A stretch of 64,000 nucleotides of DNA from Paenibacillus odorifer (lineage in GTDB: Bacteria > Bacillota > Bacilli > Paenibacillales > Paenibacillaceae), in NCBI RefSeq assembly GCF_000758725.1, contig NZ_CP009428.1:868001-932000 (forward strand), in the 5' to 3' direction. The translations under genes and the position numbers were made by a program. Below are positions 25,400 through 33,365 of this stretch, in pieces (the stretch's first letter is position 1; every line of letters starts with the position of its first letter). A model generated the notes under the pieces. That model worked only from the letters and a program-made list of their open reading frames with translations. It ran no database searches and had not been told where the DNA came from.

Positions 25400-26539
25400 T
25401 TAATTTAACTTCAATAGCGCCGCATTATCAATAAAAGTAGCCGTATTAAAAAGCAGCAAGACATCCTTGATATCATTTTGAGCCATATAGTCACTGATGT
25501 TTCCATTATAATAACGGATGTCGATCACATGGATTTCAGGCACATGCTGAGTCAGGAAAGGAATAACGCTATGTGCATAGGAGTCTTTGATGACAAGCAG
25601 CTTTTCCTGTTTGACTGTTGTTGGATCAAGCTGGCTGGTGATATTCATGAGCGCATGTACGCCCCCTAAGAAATAAGAGTACTTATCTTTTTTCGCCAGA
25701 TAACTTGGGTCATACATACTTGTTAAAGTCTCACCGGTATCTTGAATGTACATTTGGGTGGATACCTCATGATTAGGTTTGTACATTTGAATGGAGTCAG
25801 GTGTGACCCCGATAAATTGCCCCCGGGTATGATAGCTTCCGAGAAATGAATTACTCACAGTCTGAATCTGGTATTCGCTCCGGGACAGAGGCTGCCAGCC
25901 CATGCTTTGAGCATAGGCTACATAAGCTAAGTAGGCACCGTAGGTTGTCCAGTGATGGTCGGTCCGATAGTAAATGGGTTCTGCGGCATGTGGGCTAAGA
26001 ACATCAAATCCATTTATAAAAGTAAGGCTATCTCCTACATCCTTAGCTATTGTTTGATTCACCTCAGCTTGCGAGTAGACAGGAGCTAACCAGGGTAGAC
26101 GTTCCTTGTACAAGCCAACCGATGTCGGTGCGAGTAAGAAAGTGGTGTTTGCATCAGGATTGTTATCGGCAAAGCGTTTCACAGCTGCTGCATATTGCTG
26201 AACTTTAGTGTAATCAGGTGCTGCAAATTTTTCGAAAAGATAGCCGTCTTTTCCTTTATAGATTCCGTTATTCTCTTGCTGCAGCCTCATCTGTTCCACC
26301 GCCGATTTCACCCATACCCATTTGGCCCGAAATGGAAAATGATCGGTTACAAAGCTTTCGGCCTCTTCCGCATAGGTGTGGGATAATAAATTGTCCCATG
26401 TCAGATGGGGGGCTTTTTGCAAATACCGGTTCTCAAGCTCAGAGAAACGCTGAACAGGCAGTAAGAAAAAGAGGATAGCGACCAGAAATAACGTTGCAAC
26501 AAATCCTCCAACCAGGATTCGATCCGTCTTCTGCTTCAT
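25400..26539 (-). CDS. DHHW-motif (AlgJ/DltD-like) exopolymer acylation protein
   Basis: I start at ATG 26539 (MKQKTDRILVGG), seven bases after GGGGGTG; the frame also allows a TTG two codons earlier. The 379-residue protein has a single N-terminal membrane helix (about 8-28), and the remainder faces outside. It contains the family's YRTDHHWTTYGAYLAY motif (about 200) and a downstream LLVIKDSYAHSVIPF block resembling an SGNH-hydrolase region. It is the last gene of a DUF4358-MBOAT-DHHW unit. In alginate and related systems, a membrane MBOAT enzyme hands acyl groups to such a protein for transfer to exported polysaccharide. The target polymer here is unknown. Confidence 0.85.
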   Translation of the reverse strand: MKQKTDRILVGGFVATLFLVAILFFLLPVQRFSELENRYLQKAPHLTWDNLLSHTYAEEAESFVTDHFPFRAKWVWVKSAVEQMRLQQENNGIYKGKDGYLFEKFAAPDYTKVQQYAAAVKRFADNNPDANTTFLLAPTSVGLYKERLPWLAPVYSQAEVNQTIAKDVGDSLTFINGFDVLSPHAAEPIYYRTDHHWTTYGAYLAYVAYAQSMGWQPLSRSEYQIQTVSNSFLGSYHTRGQFIGVTPDSIQMYKPNHEVSTQMYIQDTGETLTSMYDPSYLAKKDKYSYFLGGVHALMNITSQLDPTTVKQEKLLVIKDSYAHSVIPFLTQHVPEIHVIDIRYYNGNISDYMAQNDIKDVLLLFNTATFIDNAALLKLN

Positions 26540-26559
26540 AAACAATCACCCCCTAATGG

Positions 26560-27945
26560 TTAGAATCGGAAATATAAAAATGGATTAAAGGTTGCATCTA
26601 CTAAGTAGGCAACAGATAGGAAAAATAACACGCCATACCAAACAAGAGCAGGAACCGATCTAGAATCCATCCGCTTGGAGAGTTTCACAGGTGTAGAGGC
26701 AAAGGTTAACACCACGAGTAGAATCGCGTTCGTGTAAGTGAAGTATAAAGTGGTATTATTCCATAACGGCTGTCCATTAAAGCCAAGCATCGCTTGTAAG
26801 TAGCCAATGACCAGAGGAAGTTCTTCAAAAGCGAATAAGACCCATCCGATGAGTATAAGTACTACAGCATATAAATGTCTTGTCCAACGGGGGAGGTGGC
26901 TTAATAGCTTTAATCCCCACCATTTTTCAAAGATAAGAATGACCCCGAAGTATAATCCCCAGAGCAGAAAATTCCAGCTTGCCCCGTGCCAGATACCCGT
27001 GAGCAGCCATACGATGAGGATGTTGCGCACTTGAACGCCTAACCCCCGGCGGTTGCCTCCAAGCGGGATGTAGACATAGTCACGAAACCAACTGCTAAGG
27101 GAAATATGCCATCTCCGCCAGAAGTCAGTAATACTCTGAGAGATATAAGGTTTGTTGAAGTTCTCGTTAAAGCGGAAGCCGAACATGAGACCGAGACCAA
27201 TAGCCATATCCGAATACCCGCTGAAGTCAAAATAGATCTGAAAAGCAAACGCAATAATCCCAAGCCAAGCGGTTAAAGCAGGCAGGGAATCTAGGTTGGA
27301 GCTGGATATGGTGTGCCAGAGCAGACCGATGTTGTTGGCGAGCAGTACTTTTTTGGCTAATCCGATTATGAATCTCCGTACACCTTCTGCGAACATGGGG
27401 ATATCGACCGAACGTTCACGTAGTTGCCCGGCAATGGTGTTATATTGAACAATCGGACCTGCTACTAACTGTGGAAACAGCGCTACGAATGTACCGAAAT
27501 CAATCCAATTGCGTTGTGCTTTCGAAGTTCCTCTATAGACGTCAATAATATAGGACATGGATTGAAAAGTATAAAATGAAATCCCAATAGGTAAAGGTAA
27601 ATCCGTTAAAGGAATATGTGTACCGAGGAGTCCATTTATATTTTGGATGAGAAAATCTGCGTATTTAAAATACGACAATAAGCCTAGATTAATAATGACG
27701 GAACTAACCACAATCCACTTGCGCTGCACCGCAGTCAGCTTTGGTCTGCTGAGCAGTAGACCAAAGCTGTAATCTGTAATGGTGGACAGCAACATGATTA
27801 CAATGTAGACAGGTTCGCCCCAAGCATAAAAAACCAGGCTGCTTAAAAACAATATGAGGTTTTTGATTCGCCAGGGCGAAACATAATAGAGCGCTAGGAC
27901 AGCCGGCAGGAATAGGAATAGGAAAAGTAGGCTGCTGAATACCAT
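26560..27945 (-). CDS. MBOAT-family membrane O-acyltransferase (AlgI/PatA-like)
   Basis: This 461-residue polytopic membrane protein has about eleven helices. It contains the family's conserved segments FYTFQSMSYIIDVYRG, DFWRRWHISLSSWFRDYVY and the essential His region LTGIWHGASWNF. MBOAT proteins of this branch move an acyl group, usually acetyl, across the membrane for modification of cell-surface polymers. The start lies six bases past the upstream gene's stop with no clear ribosome binding site, implying translational coupling. Its DHHW partner follows 20 bp downstream. Confidence 0.92.
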   Translation of the reverse strand: MVFSSLLFLFLFLPAVLALYYVSPWRIKNLILFLSSLVFYAWGEPVYIVIMLLSTITDYSFGLLLSRPKLTAVQRKWIVVSSVIINLGLLSYFKYADFLIQNINGLLGTHIPLTDLPLPIGISFYTFQSMSYIIDVYRGTSKAQRNWIDFGTFVALFPQLVAGPIVQYNTIAGQLRERSVDIPMFAEGVRRFIIGLAKKVLLANNIGLLWHTISSSNLDSLPALTAWLGIIAFAFQIYFDFSGYSDMAIGLGLMFGFRFNENFNKPYISQSITDFWRRWHISLSSWFRDYVYIPLGGNRRGLGVQVRNILIVWLLTGIWHGASWNFLLWGLYFGVILIFEKWWGLKLLSHLPRWTRHLYAVVLILIGWVLFAFEELPLVIGYLQAMLGFNGQPLWNNTTLYFTYTNAILLVVLTFASTPVKLSKRMDSRSVPALVWYGVLFFLSVAYLVDATFNPFLYFRF

Positions 27946-27951
27946 GGTTAT

Positions 27952-28452
27952 TTATTTTTCTGTGAAGTAAGTATCGAAGTCTGCTACGAGTTTATCTTGA
28001 TCCGCAGGATCAGCAATAACGAACAGGAAATAGTTACCCTTTTTAATAAGTTTATAGTTCTTGGCATTTTCGTATTGATCAGGCAGATAGGTTTCGAATT
28101 GTTTTTGAACATCTGTTGCACGCGCTTTAATGGCATCCTCAACAGTGGTCATATCTTTTACATCTTTAACTTTCAGAACGGCGATTTCGTTAGTTTTCAC
28201 ATTCATCATAGGCATTCTAATGCTATAATCTTCAAGCAATTCTGGGTTGAGATGATATAGCTGTTCGACAGTAGCCGCATCAAGCTCCATTAATGATGGC
28301 TGCTCAACTTTGCTCAGCATTTGATCGACCATTTCTTTTGCAGTTAGATTCGTTTCAATGGCAGCTCCATTGTTACTGTTGTTGCTGGAACAGGCGCCAA
28401 GCACCACACTTAGTACAATGGTTAACGCTAGCATGAAGGTATGCTTTTTCAA
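27952..28452 (-). CDS. DUF4358-type lipoprotein
   Basis: This 166-residue lipoprotein starts at TTG 28452, nine bases after AAGGAGAG. A signal peptide ends in the lipobox VVLGAC (Cys at about 20), followed by an Asn/Ser linker. The C-terminal domain has VDQMLSKVEQPSLMELD and YLPDQYENAKNYKLIKKGNYFLFVIAD, resembling DUF4358 proteins, which often accompany MBOAT/DHHW pairs. It is the first gene of this three-gene unit. Its place outside the membrane suggests a role in presenting or assembling the acylation complex. This is an inference from gene order only. Confidence 0.8.
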   Translation of the reverse strand: MKKHTFMLALTIVLSVVLGACSSNNSNNGAAIETNLTAKEMVDQMLSKVEQPSLMELDAATVEQLYHLNPELLEDYSIRMPMMNVKTNEIAVLKVKDVKDMTTVEDAIKARATDVQKQFETYLPDQYENAKNYKLIKKGNYFLFVIADPADQDKLVADFDTYFTEK

Positions 28453-28679
28453 CTTAGGTCACTCTCCTTGATGTATTGTCTGAATTTCTCTAGTTACTAA
28501 CGTATATAGTCGATAGAATGTTGCGCTGGATACTTACTTCGGATACTTTACCCATATTTTTGCGGAAATATGATATTCACATGAATTCATGCAAAGATCT
28601 TCCTCTCTTAGCTTGCGCAATGGTTGGTTATACTGTTACTGTAAGATAGATAGTTTTTAATAGAAGGGGATTGAACGGA

Positions 28680-29117
28680 ATGATCGAAGAACTGAACAAT
28701 GAACTACCGGAGAATTATGAGGAATTAAAGAAAGCTGCCAACCGCTCTGCGGATTGGAGAGCACGTCTAGAAGCAGTTGAAGAGCTGGGACAGACCAACC
28801 ACAAACAAATTATCGATATCCTGACGCGTTTAATGGAGAGCGATCCTGTATATACAGTTCAAGAAGCTGCTTACCTTAAGCTGAAGGCTTTTGGTGAAGA
28901 CGTTAAGGTGCCATCGAAGAACAAGCCTGAACTAGTTAAAGGCGTATCCAAGATCCTGCTGAGAATTAAAAAGAGCCTGCCAAGAGATCATTCTTACGAG
29001 GACTTCAAAGAGAAGCTGAAGAAGATGAGAGTTGACGTGTACGACGCTTATGAAGGTGAAAAAGGCGCTGACTTCGATACGTGGCTGATGAAGATGTGGA
29101 CTTCTGCGAATAAGTAA
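28680..29117 (+). CDS. Small HEAT-repeat-like protein
   Basis: I start at ATG 28680 (MIEELNNELPENYEELK); a TTG three codons earlier follows AAGGGG more closely and cannot be excluded. The protein is about 145 residues, charged, all-helical and cytoplasmic. It holds one HEAT-like helix pair, ADWRARLEAVEELGQ plus KQIIDILTRLMESDP, followed by a third helix (QEAAYLKLKAF) and a Lys-rich C-terminal half. HEAT repeats generally mediate protein binding. The SMI1-like gene follows after 11 bp, so the two probably form one unit. Confidence 0.7.
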   Translation: MIEELNNELPENYEELKKAANRSADWRARLEAVEELGQTNHKQIIDILTRLMESDPVYTVQEAAYLKLKAFGEDVKVPSKNKPELVKGVSKILLRIKKSLPRDHSYEDFKEKLKKMRVDVYDAYEGEKGADFDTWLMKMWTSANK

Positions 29118-29128
29118 AGGATGACAAT

Positions 29129-29707
29129 ATGCACACCAATAAATTGACAGAACAATTTCAAGAATACCTTAAGCTGTCCGCAGAATTACGCCCTGATTAT
29201 ATTGCCAGCTTGGGCAAGGGCGGTAACGAAGCAAAGATTACGTCAGTTTTGCCGGAGACTCCTGAACTGCTGAAAGCTATTTATAGCACTGTCTCAGGGA
29301 CAAGCAGTGAGGAAGAGGAACCAAGCCTTATCGAATTTATTCCAGGGTACCGCCTGATTCATATGGATGAATATGAAGAGGAGATGAAGGTATTAGCTGG
29401 GATATTGGAGGAAAAAGGTCAACATCCTGATGGAGTTATCTTGCCTATCTTAACGAACTATGGCAGTGATTTCATTTGTTATTATAAGTCTGCCGATGGT
29501 GTGGAACAGGTATGTGACCTGCTCCATGATTTCGGCGATTTAATCGTGATGTATGATTCGCCCGATAAATTCTTGGAGACCTTATGCGAGTTCTACAAGC
29601 AGGAGGTTTATTTCCTGGATGAAGAGGGCTACCTCGATTGCGATTTAGTATTAGAAGGCGAAGTTGGCGCGGCGCTGAACCCGGATGCGAAATATTGGTC
29701 CGAGTAA
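29129..29707 (+). CDS. SMI1/KNR4-like protein
   Basis: This 192-residue acidic cytoplasmic protein starts at ATG 29129 after AAAGGA. The central part (about 60-170) has the SMI1/KNR4-like pattern of strands and helices, including GYRLIHMDEYEEEMK, ILPILTNYGSDFICYY and a short helix ending in ETLCEFYKQ. In bacteria this superfamily often provides immunity to polymorphic toxins, but no toxin gene is next to it here. It follows the HEAT-like gene by 11 bp and is followed by a strong terminator. A role as a stand-alone immunity protein or signalling adaptor is possible and unproven. Confidence 0.75.
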   Translation: MHTNKLTEQFQEYLKLSAELRPDYIASLGKGGNEAKITSVLPETPELLKAIYSTVSGTSSEEEEPSLIEFIPGYRLIHMDEYEEEMKVLAGILEEKGQHPDGVILPILTNYGSDFICYYKSADGVEQVCDLLHDFGDLIVMYDSPDKFLETLCEFYKQEVYFLDEEGYLDCDLVLEGEVGAALNPDAKYWSE

Positions 29708-29729
29708 CGACCTGATGCCAAATAAACAA

Positions 29730-29770
29730 GAGCAGCAGTCCATTTATGGACTAGCTGCTCTTTATTTTTT
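29730..29770 (+). terminator. Intrinsic terminator after the HEAT/SMI1 pair
   Basis: GAGCAGC and AGTCC pair with GGACT and GCTGCTC around an ATTTAT loop, followed by TTTATTTTTT. It may also serve the convergent acyl-CoA synthetase gene. Confidence 0.9.
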
Positions 29771-29795
29771 AATAAGGTGAATTCCATGGCTATGT

Positions 29796-31388
29796 TTATT
29801 CCTGCGCAGCTTGGTTCTCTTGCTCACGAAGCTCTACTCGCCGTATTTTACCGGAGGTCGTCTTCGGAAGATCCTGAATAAACTCGATTTTGCGCGGATA
29901 TTTATAAGGGGCTGTCCACTCTTTAACATGGGATTGCAGCTCTTTTACAAGCTCTGGTGAACCAACAATCTCATCCTTGAGCACGATAAATGCTTTAACA
30001 ATGTGCCCACGGATCTCGTCTGGACTGGCTACGACCGCACATTCCTTAACGGAGGCATGCTTCATCAATGCTTCTTCTACCTCGAAAGGACCGATAGTGT
30101 AACCTGAGCTAATGATAATGTCATCCCCACGGCCCTCGAACCAGAAATAACCATCTTCATCTTTTTTTGCCCGGTCGCCGGTTATGAAGAATTCGCCGTG
30201 TGTGGAGCTTTCTTTTCTACCGGGATCTTTGTAATAAGTGTGGAACAGGGCTGGCATACTCAAATGTACGGCAATATCACCAACCACTCCAGCAGGTAGT
30301 GGCTTGCCGTCTTCGTCCACAACCTCGACTAAGCCGGGTGCGATTGATTTACCCATAGAACCAATGCGTATTGGAGTATCTTTGAGTGTTCCGATAATTA
30401 GGGTGCTTTCCGTCTGGCCGTACCCATCACGGATTGTGATATCGAATTCACGCTGAAAGGTGTTAATGACCTCTTGATTTAATGGCTCTCCGGCAGATAC
30501 TGCACAACGCAGGGTAGACAAGTCGTAACGACCTAAGTCTTCTGTTTTAGCCATTAGACGATATTCCGTTGGGGTGCAGCATAATACTTGAATTTTGTGA
30601 TCCTGCAATAGCTGCAAATATTTTTTGGGATGAAAGGATCCACTATATACAAAACCTGTAGCTCCGTTGCCAAGAACGGTTAAGAAGGGACTCCAGATCC
30701 ACTTTTGCCAGCCGGGAGCTGCTGTTGCCCAGACGGTGTCAGATCCTTGAATATCCAGCCATTGAGGTGAGGTGATCCGCAAGTGAGCATAACCCCAACC
30801 GTGACTATGAACGACCGCTTTAGGGTTGCCGGTAGTACCTGAGGTGTAGGCGAGAATAGCCATATCATCCCGGCGGCTTGCGACTGCTGTGAAGGTATCT
30901 GGTTGGCCAACCATCAGACTTTCTAGATCCAGCCAGCCTTCACCGAGTTCGACTGAGCTGCCAGATACGGAAAGACGGTAATCGAGAGCAGGAAGATCCT
31001 CTGAGATTTTATTAACTTCCCCGGTTACTTCGGACCAAGCAATAACCGCTCTGGCTTCAGAATGGCGCAGGCGGTAGGATAAATCTTTGGCACGCAGCAT
31101 TTCTGAGGATGGAATGATGGCAAGTCCTTGTTTCAGACAAGCTAAATAGATGACATAAGCGATGATGCGGCGTGGAACCATAACAAGAACACGATCCCCT
31201 TGTTGCAGCCCAAGCTTCGCAAGTCCTCCGGCCAGCCGGTTAGCTTGTTTGCGTAATTCACCGTAAGTAATTTCCTCATAATCTCCTTGCTCATTTAACC
31301 ACTTAAGCGCAATCTTCTCAGGAGCATGGCTTTCCATTTCCGAAGTGAGATTGTAGAACTCAGGTGCGATCCATTGCTGATTATCCAA
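29796..31388 (-). CDS. Acyl-CoA synthetase (AMP-forming, ANL superfamily)
   Basis: This 530-residue cytoplasmic enzyme starts at TTG 31388, seven bases after AGGAGAGG. It has all ANL motifs: the phosphate loop YTSGTTGNPKAVVHSH, the DGYGQTES adenine-site motif, TGDRAKKDEDGYFWF with the hinge-region GRGDDIIISSG, and the C-terminal catalytic Lys in PKTTSGKIRR. It activates a carboxylic acid to acyl-AMP and then acyl-CoA. The sequence resembles acetyl/medium-chain acyl-CoA synthetases of Bacillus (YtcI-like), but chain length cannot be read from sequence. A TAGTACC palindrome in its promoter suggests lipid-linked control. It is divergent from a GNAT gene. Confidence 0.9.
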   Translation of the reverse strand: MDNQQWIAPEFYNLTSEMESHAPEKIALKWLNEQGDYEEITYGELRKQANRLAGGLAKLGLQQGDRVLVMVPRRIIAYVIYLACLKQGLAIIPSSEMLRAKDLSYRLRHSEARAVIAWSEVTGEVNKISEDLPALDYRLSVSGSSVELGEGWLDLESLMVGQPDTFTAVASRRDDMAILAYTSGTTGNPKAVVHSHGWGYAHLRITSPQWLDIQGSDTVWATAAPGWQKWIWSPFLTVLGNGATGFVYSGSFHPKKYLQLLQDHKIQVLCCTPTEYRLMAKTEDLGRYDLSTLRCAVSAGEPLNQEVINTFQREFDITIRDGYGQTESTLIIGTLKDTPIRIGSMGKSIAPGLVEVVDEDGKPLPAGVVGDIAVHLSMPALFHTYYKDPGRKESSTHGEFFITGDRAKKDEDGYFWFEGRGDDIIISSGYTIGPFEVEEALMKHASVKECAVVASPDEIRGHIVKAFIVLKDEIVGSPELVKELQSHVKEWTAPYKYPRKIEFIQDLPKTTSGKIRRVELREQENQAAQE

Positions 31389-31452
31389 TATGAACCTCTC
31401 CTATATCAAACAAGATGTGTATAACTGTTCTATTTAGTATATCACGTTATCC

Positions 31453-31473
31453 TAGTACCAGGTACTAGTACCT
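31453..31473. promoter_or_regulatory. TAGTACC palindrome, FapR-like operator candidate
   Basis: TAGTACCAGGTACTA (31453-31467) is a perfect 15-bp dyad, overlapped by a second perfect dyad, AGGTACTAGTACCT (31460-31473). It lies 65 bp upstream of the acyl-CoA synthetase start and about 90 bp upstream of the divergent GNAT gene. On the minus strand a TATACT -10 lies just downstream of it, so the dyad covers the -35 region. The half site recalls FapR lipid-regulator boxes as I remember them. Confidence 0.5.
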
Positions 31474-31560
31474 TGAGTTCTTAATGAATTTCGGGTTAAG
31501 ATAATATGTGTAAGGTATACTTATAATAGACCACAAATCCAGAAAGTGAGAACTTATGTT

Positions 31561-32082
31561 ATGAATCACACAACTTTTGATGAAATATTCGCTATTATGG
31601 AAGCCTCATTTCCTACTTCTGAGATCAGAACCTTTGAGGGACAACAGGAGTTATTGGACGTTCCAGATTATCGTCTCATTACCGAGATGAACTCTGAGGG
31701 TAAAATTGTTGCTTTTATGGCCTGCTGGGAGTTTCCCGGCTTTCGTTTTGTAGAACATATAGCAGTCGACCCAAGCATTAGAGGCGGAGGAATTGGCAAA
31801 AAGCTGATGACTGAATACATCAGTCTATCTAACAAGCCTGTCCTTTTGGAAGTTGAGCGGCCACTGGGTGAAATGGAGCAGCGGAGAATTGGCTTTTATG
31901 AGCGGCTGGGCTTTCATTTGAATCCTTACGATTATGTGCAGCCTCCTTTGCGTGAAGGAAATGAAGACTTACCACTCTTAATTATGACTTACCCTAACCC
32001 TGTTGATGAAGAAGAATTCCAACTTTATAGAGAAATTTTATATTCAGAAGTGTATAAGGTTACAACTCCGTATCAAGGTTAA
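31561..32082 (+). CDS. GNAT-family N-acetyltransferase
   Basis: I start at ATG 31561 (MNHTTFDEIFAIMEASFP), giving 173 residues; a GTG five codons earlier is possible. The acetyl-CoA-binding motif A is clear: VEHIAVDPSIRGGGIGKKLM, with the R/Q-x-x-G-x-G/A pattern as RGGGIG. This is followed by a motif-B-like RIGFYERLGF. The C-terminal extension ends DEEEFQLYREILYSEVY. The substrate is unknown. It is transcribed away from the acyl-CoA synthetase, sharing the promoter region that holds the TAGTACC palindrome. A terminator follows. Confidence 0.85.
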   Translation: MNHTTFDEIFAIMEASFPTSEIRTFEGQQELLDVPDYRLITEMNSEGKIVAFMACWEFPGFRFVEHIAVDPSIRGGGIGKKLMTEYISLSNKPVLLEVERPLGEMEQRRIGFYERLGFHLNPYDYVQPPLREGNEDLPLLIMTYPNPVDEEEFQLYREILYSEVYKVTTPYQG

Positions 32083-32088
32083 AGCTCT

Positions 32089-32136
32089 CAGCAATCCGTT
32101 AAATCCTTATGGGATAAGCGGGTTGCTGTTTTTTTT
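32089..32136 (+). terminator. Intrinsic terminator after the GNAT gene
   Basis: CAGCAATCCG (32089-32098) pairs with CGGGTTGCTG (32119-32128), one wobble, followed by eight Ts. Confidence 0.9.
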
Positions 32137-32268
32137 ATACAAACCAGAGCTCCAGATGAATAGTTTCTTTACAAATTGGGTACAAGTTAAATACAACTTA
32201 GAGACATATTCTTTTAAAACTTGAGCTAAAGTAAAAACCGAGATTGATCTTCTAAGGAGGCATAACAT

Positions 32269-32973
32269 ATGAAAAGTAAAAAGTTCATTATAGCAACGAT
32301 GGTATTTGGGATGGCAATCACAGGTTCAGCTGGTGTGTACGCGGGAACTAAGCTGCAAAAAATCACCGCATATCTTAATCACAGCATTGGATTTAAAGTG
32401 AATGGTGCAGCTTATACGCCTGTTGATAATAAAGGTAACACATTAGCTCCGATTACTTATAACAATACAACCTATCTTCCTGTACGTGCCTTGGCTGATG
32501 TGTTGAAGGTGCCAGTGACTTTTGATGCGGCAGCGAATCAGGTCATTCTGGGTACTGGAACTGTGGTGCCGGATAAAGATACATTAACACCAGTACAGTA
32601 CAGCAACGCTCAAAAAGAACAAATTTCTAAAGCTTTTGCAAATTTCGATGGGTTTAAAACGGTTTATGCACCAGCACAAATGGTGAGTGGAGACGCTTAT
32701 CAAAAGGCAGCTAGCTCTGAAGATGGAGTGTACTTTTTGTTCAACCATATGAGGGTGAACGTTTCTCCACGTGACTACTCCTATGATTACAAAGGCGATA
32801 CCGTAAAGCTCTCCAATGGTACAGAAGCTAAGTGGTACAGCCCTACCAGCGATTCATTGTTTTTGACCTATAAACTGGATGATCGTTTTGTGACGATTAG
32901 TTCTCCAGACAAGGCTTTGAGCAAGGCGCAATTAGAGAAGGTAGCCGTGAATGTGGTGAAATGGAGTAAATAA
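32269..32973 (+). CDS. Secreted stalk-domain (copper amine oxidase N-like) protein
   Basis: This 234-residue exported protein starts at ATG 32269 with CTAAGGAGG upstream. The signal peptide runs MKSKKFIIATMVFGMAITG and ends near VYA-G. Residues about 35-100 form a stalk domain (GFKVNGAAYTPVDNKGNTLAP, then YNNTTYLPVRALADVL and VTFDAAANQVILG), common as a cell-wall-associated module in Paenibacillus. The C-terminal part (about 110-234) is not recognised and has no SLH motifs or membrane helix. A possible promoter is TTTACA (32168-32173) and ATACAA (32191-32196), 17 bp apart. Function is unknown. Confidence 0.8.
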   Translation: MKSKKFIIATMVFGMAITGSAGVYAGTKLQKITAYLNHSIGFKVNGAAYTPVDNKGNTLAPITYNNTTYLPVRALADVLKVPVTFDAAANQVILGTGTVVPDKDTLTPVQYSNAQKEQISKAFANFDGFKTVYAPAQMVSGDAYQKAASSEDGVYFLFNHMRVNVSPRDYSYDYKGDTVKLSNGTEAKWYSPTSDSLFLTYKLDDRFVTISSPDKALSKAQLEKVAVNVVKWSK

Positions 32974-33010
32974 CTCCTTTAAAAACAAAGCTCAATTTAC
33001 AAAAAGTAAA

Positions 33011-33052
33011 GCAGCAAGTCACTCCGATCCGGGAGGGCTTGCTGCTTTTTTT
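33011..33052. terminator. Intrinsic terminator
   Basis: GCAGCAAG (33011-33018) pairs with CTTGCTGC (33038-33045), with an inner CTCC/GGAG stem, followed by seven Ts. The minus strand also reads into a T-rich tract, so it may serve the DUF4023 gene as well. Confidence 0.85.
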
Positions 33053-33071
33053 GTTTTCGTGTCCGCGTGTT

Positions 33072-33197
33072 CTATTTACTGTGCTGTTTATTAGGCAGCT
33101 TTTGGCTTGGTGTTCCTTTACCGTGATTCTGTTTGTTCTTTTCTGCTTTCTTCTGGGTGTCGTGTACTTTGTCTACAAAAGCTTGAGTATCATCCAT
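33072..33197 (-). CDS. DUF4023-type micro-protein (41 residues)
   Basis: This short gene starts at ATG 33197 with a strong AAGGAGGA site and encodes a 41-residue, very hydrophilic peptide. It begins MDDTQAFVDKVHDTQKKAEK and ends with a basic GKGTPSQKLPNK tail. The N-terminal D-x-Q-x-F-V-x-K-V-H pattern and the size match DUF4023 proteins of Bacillales. Such short, Lys/Asn/Gln-rich proteins are often found in spore formers, but a function has not been established to my knowledge. It is convergent with the stalk-domain gene and divergent from the phosphoesterase gene. Confidence 0.85.
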   Translation of the reverse strand: MDDTQAFVDKVHDTQKKAEKNKQNHGKGTPSQKLPNKQHSK

Positions 33198-33295
33198 GTT
33201 TGTCCTCCTTGATCATAACCTTGCCGTTACTGTAACCACTTTTGCCTGATTAAATACACAAGCCGTTTTTACAAACTAGTGGATTAATCCGTACA

Positions 33296-33324
33296 TTGTG
33301 AAAATATTTAGTAGTTACTATGAA
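33296..33324 (+). promoter_or_regulatory. Sigma-A promoter of the SLH phosphoesterase gene
   Basis: TTGTGA (33296-33301) and TATGAA (33319-33324) are 17 bp apart, about 40 bp upstream of the start at 33366. Confidence 0.55.
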
Positions 33325-33365
33325 TGGATGCAAGCATTTCATAATAACAGTAAGGGAGACTGATT

